NCBI GenBank assembly: GCA_032622095.1
Contig: CP136064.1
Location: 264,719,863-264,783,862 of the forward strand
Length of the DNA: 64,000 nucleotides
Direction of reading: 5' to 3'
Origin: Siphonodentalium dalli
Taxonomy: Eukaryota > Mollusca > Scaphopoda > Gadilida > Siphonodentaliidae
The translations under genes were made by a program, and so were the position numbers. Under the pieces are notes generated by a model that was not told the origin of the DNA, made no database searches, and saw nothing but the letters and a program-made list of their open reading frames with translations. This document shows, one piece after another, positions 1-13,100 of the stretch (its first letter is position 1; every line of letters starts with the position of its first letter).

Positions 1-365
1 AGTTATCCAATGTGATGGTTTTATCCATCCTTAACTCTTTCAACACTGTATATACAGATATAGATATCTCAGAACCCTGGATTTACAGCCTGCCTAAGTA
101 AAACTATGTGTGCCTGATGTATTGCTTCAATACTACCTTTAGATGTCGGATATGGCAAACTGCATGTTTTTATGATCATTAGTAAGCCTCCTTAAATTTG
201 TGTTACATACCAGTTGGTGACGTCATCTCAAAATGATATCTCAGGTGTGTACAGGTGAGATCTGAGAAGGGACATTGAAACCTAATAACCACTAATTGTA
301 TCACATGTATCTGGGATATCTTGAATAACAACTTCGCATAACAATGTGTCTCACAACTACATGTA
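1..365. other. No gene recognised; presumed DIS3L2 intron or 5' flank
   Basis: AT-rich sequence with no coding stretch that I recognise and no clear repeat boundary. Because the first DIS3L2 exon in the window already starts inside the first cold-shock domain, this is presumably intron or upstream gene sequence. Confidence 0.4.
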
Positions 366-700
366 TTAACCCTTTACCCAACAAACCGGCCAAAAACGGC
401 CAAATAAAGCTGCAACAGCATAAAATATATTCGGTCTGTCTCAATAAAACGATACAAATATGGATATCATTGGAACCGGCTCATTGGCCACATTGTGATG
501 GTTACAGTTATGCCCTGTGCCAATGCATTCTCTTATATAAGAGAATGCATTGGCCTAAAAAATTATTTTTTTAACACTTTTTACCATTTTTTCTTACATT
601 CTTTAACAATTTTATAATTTTTAATGTGTTAAGCCAATGCATTCTCTTATATATAAGAGAATGCATTGGCACAGGGCCCTTCTGTTGGGTAAAGGGTTAA
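366..700. mobile_element. TTAA-bounded MITE, family A (CCCTTTACCCAACA ends)
   Basis: Starts TTAACCCTTTACCCAACA and ends with its reverse complement. It contains two hairpins built on GCCAATGCATTCTCTTATA. In this copy the hairpin tips are deleted, unlike in the other copies. TTAA next to CCC-type ends is the piggyBac superfamily hallmark. No transposase is encoded. Confidence 0.85.
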
Positions 701-811
701 TTTCTTGCAAGTGTGGCACATATGTGTGGTTGTGATGACACCCTGCATGGTTTCAAATGTTCCACCAATCGGTTCATTAAACCTAATTGCTTTATAAAAG
801 GCGAGAACATA

Positions 812-3800
812 CCGGTGTAACAGTTTATCTCCCCCCCTGGGTATCTCCCCCCCCCCCCCCCCCCCCCCCCCCGCCCTGGGTATCTTCCCCCCCACTCATA
901 TTTTTTCTCTCACTTATTTTATATTATTATGGTAAGAAATGCTGAGAAAACTATTAAAAAAAACATTATTAAAAAAAAAAAGTTTAACTTAACCCCTCAC
1001 AACCCAATAGCATAAATATGTCAAAATATTACCTTACGATTTTATCGTTTATTTTGCTTTATATTGTCATGAAATGGCGAGAAATTTACTTTATATGAGA
1101 ACAATTTAATAGAGTAAGAATTTGGGGTGGGGGGGGAAATATCCAGGCCTGAGTATCTCCCCCCCCCCCCACCCAGTGGCTACATATGACAAAAATTAAA
1201 CGTATGATTTTATTGCTTAATTTGCTTTATATAGTTATGAAAATGGCGAGAAATTAACTTTATATGAGCAAAATTTGATAGAGTAAAAATTTTGGGTGGG
1301 GGGGAGATACCCAGGCCTGAGTATCTTCCCCCCCCCCATAATTTAATAGAGTAAGAATTTGGGGTGGGGGGGGAAATATCCAGGCCTGAGTATCTCCCCC
1401 CCCCCCCCCCACCCAGCGCCTATATATGACAAAAATTAAACGTATGATTTTATTGCTTAATTTGCTTTATATAGTCATGAAATGGCGAGAAATTAACTTT
1501 ATATGAGCAAAATTTAATTAGAGTAAGAATTTGGGGTGGGGGGGGGGGAGATACCCAGGCCTGAGTATCTTCCCCCCTCCCACCCAGCACCTACATATGA
1601 CAAAAATTAAACGTATGATTTTTTTGCTTAATTTGCTTTATATAGTTATGAAATGGCGAGAAATTAACTTTATATGAGCAAAATTTGATAGAGTAAGAAT
1701 TTGGGGTGGGGGGAGGGAAGATACCCAGGACTGAGTATCTTTATGTGTATCTCATACACAAATCTTTTCTGATTTTATCTCTATATTGCTTGCTTTATAT
1801 AGTCTTGGTGGATAACTTAAAAGGGATTGTGGAGATCATGCACGTTTTACTTAAAGTGTTGATAATGAAAGACAAATGTATTTTAAATGATAACTTTATA
1901 TAATCAGAATACAAACATATATTTTAACAAACAGGAGTCATGTAAACAAAACTTATAAAAGATAGTATACAATGAAGTTTGTGTGCGCATTAATATTCAA
2001 ATAGTGGTCTCGGTATCAAATCCCCGATTTCAGGCCACGTCACCATCACTATCCGTATCACTGATACGTGTGAATTGTGTTGACAAAGCAATAGCGACAA
2101 TTTGGAGAACATACCAAGGCAACTATTTGAATATTTATGCACACCAAACTATGTCACAAGAGAATGAACAAACTAGGGTTTAATCATTTGGTTTTTTTTC
2201 ATTTGTAGAATATGAATTAATAACCTTTGAATGTACAGTCTCTTGTTCCCACTGAATTAATTTTTGTCATATGTAGCTGCTGGGTGGGGGGGAGGGAAGA
2301 TACTTAGGCATGGGTATCCCTCCACACCCCAAATTCTTACTCAATAAATTTTTTTTCACATAAAGTTAATTTCTCGCCATTTCATGACTATATATAAAGC
2401 AAATTAAGCAATAAAATCATACGTTTAATTTTTGTCATATGTCGCTGCTAGGTGGGGGGGGGGGAGATACTCAGGCCTGGGTATCTTCCCCCCCCTCACC
2501 CCAAATTCTTACTCAATCAAATTTTGCTCATATAAAGTTAATTTCTCGCCATTTCATGACTATATAAAGCAAATTAAGCAATAAAATCATACGTTTAATT
2601 TTTGTCATATGTAGCTGCTAGGTGGGGGGGGGGGAAGATACTCAGGCCTGGGTATCTTCCCCCCCCCCCTCACCCCAAATTCTTACTCGATCAAATTTTG
2701 CTCATATAAGTTAATTTCTCGCCATTTCATGACTATATAAAGCAAATTAAGCAATAAAATCATACGTTTAATTTTTGTCATATGTAGCTGCTAGGTGGGG
2801 GGGGGGGGGAGATACTCAGGCCTGGGTATCCCCCCCCCCTCACCCCAAATTCTTACTCGATCAAATTTTGCTCATATAAAGTTAATTTCTCGCCATTTCA
2901 TAACTATATAAAGCAAATTAAGCAATAAAATCATACGTTTAATTTTTGTCATATGTAGGTGCTGGGTGGGGGGGGGGGGGGGGGGGGGGAGATACTCAGG
3001 CCTGGGTATCACCCACCCCCCCCCCCCTCCCAAAATTTTTACTCTATAAAATTTTGCTCATATAAAGTTAATTTATCGCCATTTCATGACTATATAAAGC
3101 AAATTAAACGATAGAATCATAAGGTAATATTTTGACATATTTATGCTATTATTGGGTTGAGTTAAAGGCACGTGTGGCCTTAATTGTCGAAAATATTCAA
3201 ATTTGTTCCAATCACCGTAAACAGAAAAACATTAAAACGCATGTAGTTTCGTTCATATATACCATGACCATCGCGTAAACAGCATGTTATCATAAAGATT
3301 TACTATATTTTACCTAAGTAAGAGCCTGATTGTATTACAGAAGACAACACAATGCTGCTGGCTAATCACACACAAATGGCATAAACGCTCTTTATTCGTT
3401 CCATATCAGGAATTGACCCACAAAGAACGCTCTTTATGTTTACCATCATAATATAAACAAACACCAGAAAAGTAACTTTTTATGCCTTTGTTTACATAAC
3501 AATGGTCAAAGATATGACAATAACATACTGTTTATGCGATATTTCTTATTTGTATACGGACAAAGTCTGTCTACATTTTGTTGTTCTTTCTGTTTGTGGC
3601 GGTTTTTGACGGGTGGAAATATTTTCACAGGATACCCACCGCCAAGGCCAACCGTACCTTTAAACTTCAAAATAACCAAAACAAATTTTTTTAAATAGTT
3701 TTCTCGGCATTTCTTACCATAATAATATAAAATAATTGAGGGAAAAAAATGTACGAGTGGGGGGGAAGATACCCAGAGTGGGGGGGGGAGATACCCAGGG

Positions 3801-3822
3801 GGGGAGATATCGTGTTACACCG
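812..3822. mobile_element. 3-kb inverted-repeat element made of G/C-tract units
   Basis: The ends are inverted copies (CGGTGTAACA at about 813; TGTTACACCG at 3813-3822) flanked by TA on both sides, which fits a TA duplication. Inside, units of roughly 180 bp run in one orientation from about 1086 to 1742 and in the opposite orientation from about 2275 to 3125. Each unit carries a G tract, GAGATAC, CAGGCCTG, GTATCT, a C tract and an AT-rich spacer with CATGAAATGGCGAGAAATTA. The outermost spacers (about 903-1090 and 3060-3160 with 3690-3760) also pair in inverted orientation. I see no transposase. The middle (1743-2230) is not repeated. Confidence 0.75.
3162..3663. mobile_element. Nested TTAA-bounded insertion (AGGYACG ends)
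   Basis: Begins TTAA-AGGCACGTGTGGCC and ends GGCCAACCGTACCT-TTAA, imperfect inverted repeats bounded by TTAA. It interrupts the right arm of the surrounding inverted-repeat element, so it is younger than that element. No coding capacity was seen. Confidence 0.6.
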
Positions 3823-4123
3823 TAATAACCTAGTTTGCCAAAAAAGACGTTATTTGACAGAAATAGATATATTTTCCTACCTTTAGACCCACATTCATTT
3901 ACTTGTGATTATGTTGATGAATAATGAGTAACTTGCCAACTAAAACAATTGCCAATGTCTTGATCGGGTTCCCAACCTAGACTCCTCCTGACATTTTTAA
4001 TAGTAATTTCTTTTATTGATAGTTATCTTTAGTACATTGAAACCAGGATTTTATTATTTTTTTTAAGTCGGAATACACATGTACCGCATAATAGAAGACT
4101 GAAAAACAATTATTCAATTTCAG

Positions 4124-4177
4124 GGGTCAGTGAGAATAAACGCAAAGAACTTTGAAGAGGGATATGTTCCACATCCA
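4124..4177 (+). CDS. DIS3L2: DIS3L2 exon 1 of window (cold-shock domain 1 start)
   Basis: Phase 0 to 0, 18 codons ([18 protein letters not shown]). Acceptor ttcag, donor gtgagt. It matches the segment reading GVLRINPKKF in vertebrate DIS3L2, which follows the RGTLIQ residues, so at least one upstream coding exon is missing from the window. Confidence 0.85.
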
Positions 4178-7100
4178 GTGAGTATAATATATATAAAACC
4201 AAGTATTCATCTTTGGATCTGTCTGTAACTCTGTCATGATTTTGGCACAGTTTAAAAATATATGACCCTCATGTCCGTTACGCCCAAATTTTGAGCATCT
4301 CATGTGGCACATCATAGAATATGGCACGCAAAATTTCAGGCCAATCGGTACAAAATGACCCGAGAAATAATGCATTTCCCACAGGTTATCAAGGTGATAT
4401 TTTCTCTGATATTTTTCACATCTGCGAAGAATGTGCTTTCAGCGGCGTCTGTAATTATAAAACACCAATGCCAAATTCCAGACAAACACCACGCACTGTT
4501 TGCCGGCTTTCTTTATATCGTTATCAGTAGTGCAGCGGTGATGATTTTTTCCTGCATGTCATGTTTTTGTCACCCATCATTTTTACGGGCAATGTCCTGG
4601 TAATATATATAAATGGGAATGTAGCAATCTAAATTATTATTTATTCAAAATTGGGGTATACTGGATTAACTATCTATCCACCCATCCATACATCAGTCAT
4701 TCTGTCATTCTGAGAATACATCCACCTCAGATGTTGGGCATTGTTTTTAGTCATATTTGCAATGAAGATTGCCTATGTAGATGACTTCAAAGTGAGGCTA
4801 CAGCAATGTACATATGCATATAATTCATACAAATGAATAACATTGCTTTTTTCCAATTTGGATATCAAGTTTTATCATTATGATAATAACTTTTCCAATT
4901 TGATCACTCCTGCGTAGTTGTTCCACATCACTTATTGAATTATTTTCCATTTATTCAAATCGCAATAACCCTGATGTGGCCAAGCTGAGGTTTGTGTGCC
5001 TGTCATTTGCAGAATGAGGATCCCAGAGGGTGAATTTAGTGATACTATCCCGCATAGTGGACTAGCATCACCAAATTCACCCTCTGGGGACCTCATTCTG
5101 CATGGCCTCATCTGCTATGGGAGACATAGACTCAGATTGAAGTTCCCAAATGGTGAATATTGTGATGTACACCCATTGAGAACCTTGATTATGCAATGTG
5201 CCGTCTGCCGATTTGGGGATTTAGAGAAACTAAACTAAAAAAGAAATAGAATCTATGTGAAGCATATTTCTATAGAAATTTGATAATCAAGAAACTTTCA
5301 AGAGAAGATGAGGCCACTCAGAATGAGGTCCCAAGAGGTGAATTTGGTGATGCTAGCTCGCTGTGTGGGGTAGCGTCACTAAATGCAACCTATGGGGACC
5401 TCATTCTGCAAATGACAGGCACTATAAGCTCAGGCTTGGTAGAAAGGTTGTAGAAATCAAGAAAGTGCGAAAAGTGAACTCATTTGGAAGGCCTTGAGTC
5501 CCTTTAAATAAAGAAAAAATATTCACAAAATTCTACGTTAAAATTTGTGTATGTTACAGGACGGCACATCAGACATCCTGATTCAGGGACTACCGGACCG
5601 GAACAGAGCGCTTAATGGTGATGTAGTTGCTGTTGTTCTCTATGATAGAGACCATTGGAAGGTAATGCTATGAGGTTAGAGGGATTATTGAGTCACCTAA
5701 TATGTTGTGATGTTCTAAAAGTAGTTGTCCAGATTCATAGAAAATAATTGGAGAAAATAAATATTTCCTAGTGACAGAATCTGCTGTTACCTGTTCTCTC
5801 TGACTTAGATATTAACCCTTTCATGATGGAGATGCGCTGGTGCAGCATTGAAGACCCTGTGCCAGTTCATTCTCTTATATATGGAGCCTCTCATATATAA
5901 GAGAATGCATTGGCTTACAAGGTCAAGGTAAATATTGTTAGGCCATTGCATTCTCTTATATATGTGAGGCACCCTATGGGCGTGGCACAAGGTTTTTTGA
6001 CAAAATTTCAGGAAGCTCCCGTCATGAAATGGTTAATATTTTATAACCCCCACAAAGTATACAGAAAGTTTATAAACAGATACACCATCTTTAACCCTTT
6101 ACCCAACAGAACGGCCATGTGCCAATGCATTCTCTTATATATGCGAGTCAACCATAGGTCGCCTCGCATATATAAGAGAATGCATTGGCTTAACACATTA
6201 AAAATTATAAAATTGTTAAAGAATGTACCAGTAAGAAAAAATGGTAAAAAGTGTTAAAAAAAGATTTTTTTATAGCCCAAAGCATTCTCTTATATATGCG
6301 AGGCGACCTATGGTCGACTCGCATATATAAGAGAATGCATTGGCACAGGGCATAACTGTAACCATCACAATGTGGTCAATGAGCCGGTTCCAATGATATC
6401 CATATTTGTATGGTTTTATTGAGACAGACCCAAGATAATTTAGGCTGTTGCAGCTTTATTTGGCCGGTTTTGGCCGGTTTGTTGGGTAAAGGGTTAACCC
6501 TTTCTATACTAAATGCTTGATGCAGGGTTTATGAGTAGACAGTCTCTAATGGATGTACGTCTCTGGATGTGTCCATTATATTTCATTTCTATAATAATAA
6601 AATAAACCATTTCCAAATATGGAGTGCATTCCTGGTGTAGTAAATGTTTGTAAGAATCGTAGTATTTAGAAATAGTTATAAATACATCACGACGTGAAAG
6701 AATAATCAGTCACGAATATCATTGACTGATAAAAACTTGAAGATTATTTCTCCTATATTGCGATGAATAAAATGAATTATTCATATATCACCTGTGTTCA
6801 GTTTTCCAACAATAGTTGAGTTTGACAATGCATGGGAAACATGTCAACATGTCATTGACCTCTGATTTGTGAAATGATCTGTTATGCTATATATAAACAA
6901 ATTTGAAGCTGGTGTCATTCACTCTCCAATGAAATTGAGGGAATCCCATCAATTCAGTAACTAATTTTGAATGAGATATCCAGTGAAGTAAATATTGTAA
7001 AATGATCGTCGGCTTTTAAATGAGACTGACGAGTAGTTACCCCTTAGGAAGTGTTCAGATAATATTATAAGTTCAACAAACGACTATATGTTGAACTTAT

Positions 7101-10100
7101 TATCTGAACATTTTTCCCTGCAATAAATAGCACTCCTTCTGCACTTGTATTATCCGTCATCTGCTTATTTTTTTTGAATACCCCACCAAATGGCTAATAG
7201 ACCATTCCAATGTATACTTTTATAACTGAGTGCGAGAATCCACTTTATAGTATAGAAAGGGTTAAACAGTCTGTAAATTACTTCCGGTTGATATTTCTAA
7301 GGTTGAGTTGTAATATGAATCATACGTGACACAACCACGCACACTGTGCCTCGATTTTGCTTTTTATCGGCGGTATAAAGCTGAGAATAATTTATGTAAC
7401 AGCATGCAATGGCCCTGGTGGAACGACATGCCAAGTATTGTCATGGATTGTGCAATCTTGTCTGGATTCTGGCCCACATATCCAACATGACTTCATGAAC
7501 TGTGCCATCACGTCTTCTCTGGTTTTCATTAAGCTAACAAACGAAATTTGTCTAAATGAAACTAACATGCCTAAATCACATGTGAAGTTGACAATTTTAT
7601 TTTCATTTCATCTCATTCACTGCCGATTCCGCAATTTAACAATCTCCAGACAGTTGCTAGCCGGAAGTCACGTGTCAATTTCACAAAAAACTTGCACGTC
7701 ACCAGTATTTGGCTCATCGCTATAGAAAATATAGAAAAAATTATATGACGTTATCATTCACCTGCGCCAAAGTTATAAGCAACAACAAACGCTTCGCATC
7801 CTTGTGGTTCCTACTAAATAGTCGTTGATGAGTAGTGTCCTCAGGAAATGTTCAGATAATAAGTTCAACAAACTACCATAGGTCTAAACATTTCCCACCA
7901 ATGAATATGAATTCTCACTTGTATTATCATTTGTGTGCTCTTATGTCCTTAACATCCCTCCAAATGAATAATAGACCATTCCAATGTTTACTTTTATTAC
8001 TGAGTAGGAGAATCCATTTTGTATAAAAGGGTTAATTAGGGTTTGTGAATTGCACATTTCAGGTTGATATTTCCAAGGTTGAGATGTATGAGCGAGACCA
8101 GTTGAAGAGTGGGAATGATGGACACTTATTAGAGAAACCAAACAAGGACCAAATGGATTCCGCAGATGATTCGGAACCAAACCCTGCCGTTCAATCTGCA
8201 GAAGCCACAAAGGGAGACGATGTGAAACAAACTGACGAGTCTAATCTGGAGAAAGCAGGAACAAGCTCCAATGATGCTGCTTCCAATCAAAAAGGTCCTG
8301 GCAGTGGCAAGACAGACAAAGGATCGCCCGGAACGAAAAGGAAGCACCGTGAAAAGAACACACCTAAGTTCAAGAGTACGCTTCTCAAGGACATAAAAGC
8401 TGATGGGAGTCCGGCTGCGAAAAAGCTGTTTCTTGATTCCGAGAATTCATCAATGGCTAACAAGTGTCTGCAGTATACTGGCAGGGTAAATTCTCTTCTT
8501 ATTTAGTGACAGGGACCAGTCTAGACTGTTGACTTCATGGCTGCACGCCAGACCTGTTAAGTTTTGAAAATGGGCATCCGGGGGAGATTTTTGCGGGAGG
8601 TATGCCCAAATATGCTCATGTTCCAAAAAAGTTTTTTATTTGATTTTCAAATTTCATCTTTTTATCATTTTTATATTTGTGCTTGTTTTGTAAATTTATA
8701 CACCTAAATAACACAGTAATGAAAACAGAGTTTTATACTGCTACCGTGAGTGTGAGATACATGCATGTTTATTTAAAGCACAGCCGTGCCAGACATTGTC
8801 ATTCATGCTCGCTTACTTAATCCTAAGTCGTGTTATTAAATCTATTGCCTATACTATAATGACAGCTTGCATGACTGAAGGGTATGAAAATTAATTAGCC
8901 TCAATTGATTCACTGCTGATTAGTACTGAATGACGATGAATGTGAAATTACTCTTGTTATTACCGACAGTTCATTTAAATTTTATGCAGTATTGCTTAGT
9001 GTTGAAGTTACCAACAGTGCATCTGCACATGTGGGAGAAATTGGTGGTGTTCCCTATGTTGGAGATTTTCACCTGTGCTTATGGAATCAGGGAGCTAAAT
9101 GTGTTCTAGAGTCGGGGAGCGAGTACACCGTGGAATGCTAAAGGTGAAGGTAACTGAAGAATGACCTTCACCTGATACATGCGACACGTTATTAAAGGAT
9201 GACATCGCGTTTATTTGATTTGTACATAATATCTAAATAATTTAAACTGGTGAATGAATGGGGGAATGGATTTTTGTGAGCGGGAAATTTATTTAACTAG
9301 CTGCTGTAGTTCTGGGTTTTTCCAGATCAAATTTGGTTGTGGGATAGCCCTGTCGTACACTTGGGGATTTATTTAAAAAAGTAAACACATGACCTATGAT
9401 TTTTCTTTCATTTTCGTGATCAACTGGTGTCAATCTAGCTGGGTAAACATCACTGGTATGGCCTGCAGGCTTCAATTCAGTGAATTTTGCCGAAACGTTA
9501 ACACTGTCGCCTATGGGAAACCATTTAGTTCAGTGATTCCTTATCTGATTGGCTACATCACACTTCAGTTTACGATTCTGTTGTTTGGTAATTGGGTCAC
9601 ACATTCAACACACGACTGCCGAAGTGAAATTGGGGAACTTTGCAGGTGTCCAGGCATATAAAAGATTTTCCAAATTATCTGTTAACAAGTGCATGTGTTG
9701 GGATATAAATGTAGGATTTGTGGACATAATAGCTCTAATTACTGACCGACTCCGAAATGTGATTCAAAATTATATTCTTCTATGGAATATTACTCTTCCT
9801 ATTTAGTGACAGACCAGTCTAGAGGTTTATGTTGGGATATTATCAGGGAGAAGTCATAAAGATTGAAGTTGAAAATCAACTCAACTGTATTTTATTCCAC
9901 TTAGCAATAATTAAGGACATATTGTGTACTTGTTCGGGTATATGAAACTGTTAAGTTCGCATTCAGGCACTATGCCAACTGGAGTAATATAGCATTCCAG
10001 TAACATCGACAAAAATTTCAAGCAAATTGACCATACCACTCCATAGAAATCATCGTTTGAACTACCCTCAATTGTAAATATTTACTTCTCGATTTGGGAC

Positions 10101-13100
10101 GCAACTATCTGCGATAAACTAACAAAAATAATTTCACCTTCGAGAATTACTGCAATTAATTAATATATAAGAATGCCAATTTGGATATAATATTTGTAAA
10201 AATAACTACCTTGAGCTCCTTTTCTATTTGTTTACATTGTTACCAGGCCCCACGCTAGGAGGCGACTCGGGCGAAATTCTCGCCTTCGGGCCGACGAAGT
10301 CGCCCTCGGATGTCCGCAAGGCGAAAACGAAGTCGCCTTCCAAATTTGACAAAACTAGCTTAGGATTTACGGTAATTTTACTGGTGAAAATTTGACTCGT
10401 TTTGCAAAAAAAAAAAATATAGTCTCAACTGTTCCAACGAGGCATTTTATTTATCAATTATACATGGTGTACCCTATCCAAATATTCTAATCAGATTGGG
10501 TGTTTTTGGAAACGGCAAATTGCGCTGAGCAACGAAGTTTATGATGAGCTACTAGTTCGTTTTAAAGAGACTGGAATTTAGAATTACTTTGTTCCGTCGG
10601 GTCATTTTGTAACCGCAAATTGTATAGCCATACGTGGTCACCACCGCTCATACAGTAGACAATGTGAACAAATAATACTGTCTTTGACTTTAAACTAAAA
10701 CATATCTATGAATTTTCGATTTTACAAAAGTAGTTTGTGTCGAACTCCGTTTCCCGATCCAACTTTTTTACTTTTTGGAATTGCACATTTTTATTTATAT
10801 GTTTACAAACAAGAACACGTGCTTGCTTACTATTAAACACAGAGGTTTGAATGTGCATTGGAAGTAATTAATTTAATGTTCTTAGTTAAATCAAAGATCT
10901 ACATAATAAACTATTACTATCCAAACTCATTTAAAGGGATTAATTTGTGTCAAAACTATGTGTTAATTGCAAATTACAATTGTTGTCAATCTATCGCTCA
11001 GGCCACGTGCTCAATATACGTCTGTCAACGGTTGCAAATTAATTGCATGTAGGCCTACTTTGTACAATGCAGATATTTAAATAACCTGCTGGTGTATATC
11101 TATATTATAAGCTCAACTGGCCTCTGTTAAGAACACATTAATAGTAATCACTACCTATTGTGCCACAGCTATCAAACTGTCAAGTTTATTGCTTTAATCA
11201 GATTATCATCAGACATCACTGATGGCATACGGTCGTGATGTTGGTATTCAACAATAAACTCTTTAGAAATAAAATTAAAAGCTTTTACACCTCCTTAGTT
11301 AGTCCTTATTGTTTTATTTTAACGGACACCCACAATACAGCAGCTGCCAAAAGCCATTTCCAAAAAAATTAAATTTATAATATAATCCAGTTTCAGATAT
11401 TAAAAGTTATGAAGTCAACAATTAATTTCTTCAGATAAAGTCAACAGTTTAAAAATAATTTAAGTTTTCAATTTAGTTAAAAATTTCAGATTATCGTGAA
11501 GTCTCCCTAAATTTCCTGGAGGGAGACTTCAAGTCTCCCTGTTCTGAACCTCTAGCCTGAGGCCTGATTGTTACATAGTGTTTAGCATCACTTTAAGCTC
11601 TGTTTTAGATGGACAGCAAAAATTATTTTGTTAAAATTTCAATACTATAATGACCTTTTAATTGGTATTTAATATAAGTTTAATTTAAAAATATGTCACG
11701 TTTTCAAAAAGCAAAAAGTTATATTTTGTATGTTGTTGTTGTAACTGGATGTCTGGAACCCTGTTTACCTCTTAAAATAGTTATTATTGTTTATTACATG
11801 ATCCTACCCTTATTCCATTCTATAATCCATTTCTATAAATTGTGATATTAAACATTTGTTTAATAACAGGAAATAGTGCCAGGTGACCTTTGACTTCCGG
11901 CTTGTCGTCTGCTTACATTCCATACGCTACATCTCAAAATACTATGGCTTCCAATATTTTCCAACAAACTATAATGAATGATGAGTTTGAAAAGTTATGT
12001 CATTAAATATACGCCATTATATATGCCAAAGAGTCTTTATTTATCTGGGACTATTTCTTTGCATGGCCAAACAATGCATAGTTACGTGAAACATCATCGC
12101 ATGCCTTATAGAAGCCGATGTTAGTTTCGCGTACAATTTGTTGATTTAAATATGTTTTGTCAATGTTTTGGAATCATGTAATAAATAGAATCTACAACTG
12201 GTCCCCAGTTTATAGCGGAATTTACAAAACTTGTCCAGTAATTAGGTCTGGAACTCGCCAAAGGCTCGATCCAGACATAATTTACTGGACTCGTTTTGTA
12301 AATTCCGCTATAAACTGGGGACTCGTTGTAGATCCTCTATATATCTAACCTTTCAGGTGGTGGCTATCATAGAAAGAGTGCATTCTAGAGCTGCGAGTGG
12401 AAATATCAGGTTACACAAAGACAAGAATAGTAATACAGCCATGTTTGCCCCATCAGATCACAGATTGCCGAGAATATATGTAGCAATGAGTGGTTGTCCC
12501 AAAGGTGAGACATGTTGTGACTAATAAAAGGCACATTCTTTGTTTGAGGCCTTATATAAATAGTGATGTTTCCGGTAACGGAAGAAAATAAGTAGGGGCG
12601 GGTGGGTGGTCGGAAATTTTTTGTTTTTTGTATTTTATTTTTTGAAACATCAATATTATGGAATATATTCATTCTGAATATATGCCCCTGGCACAACAAG
12701 TGATAAGAGGACACAATGAGATAATTACTGTAGGCATTGGAAGGGATAATGGAGGCTTGGTAGTATTTTTAATAAAATATTATCAGGACATGGACTGGCC
12801 CATATACGCAAGGGTGTCGCCATCTTAAAACACTGTCTTCCAGTGTAAATAATGCAGATCGGCAACTGGTCACCGCAGTTTTGCTATGACTGAAGATCGA
12901 TGAACGCGATATTTTTTGTTTATGGGGTAAACAAAATTAGTAGGGGCGTAGGTCTGGACAAGGGGCGGGCATGTTACTGGAAACATGGCATTTTTTTAAA
13001 GCCTTATTGTGAGAAGATATTATAACTTAAGTACTTGGAAGCCGCACGTATGGGTTGCTACATAAAACATATCAACTCAAAGTGATGTGAAACACTCCAC

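Noticed and set aside
4996-5238. Frames reading [28 protein letters not shown] (also at 35.8, 36.1, 45.8, 52.6 and 53.6 kb)
   Set aside because: These come from the family D MITE palindrome, not from a conserved protein.
7357-7725. 122-residue open frame in a DIS3L2 intron
   Set aside because: No recognisable domain, no splice-phase fit with the flanking exons, and it lies between MITE copies.
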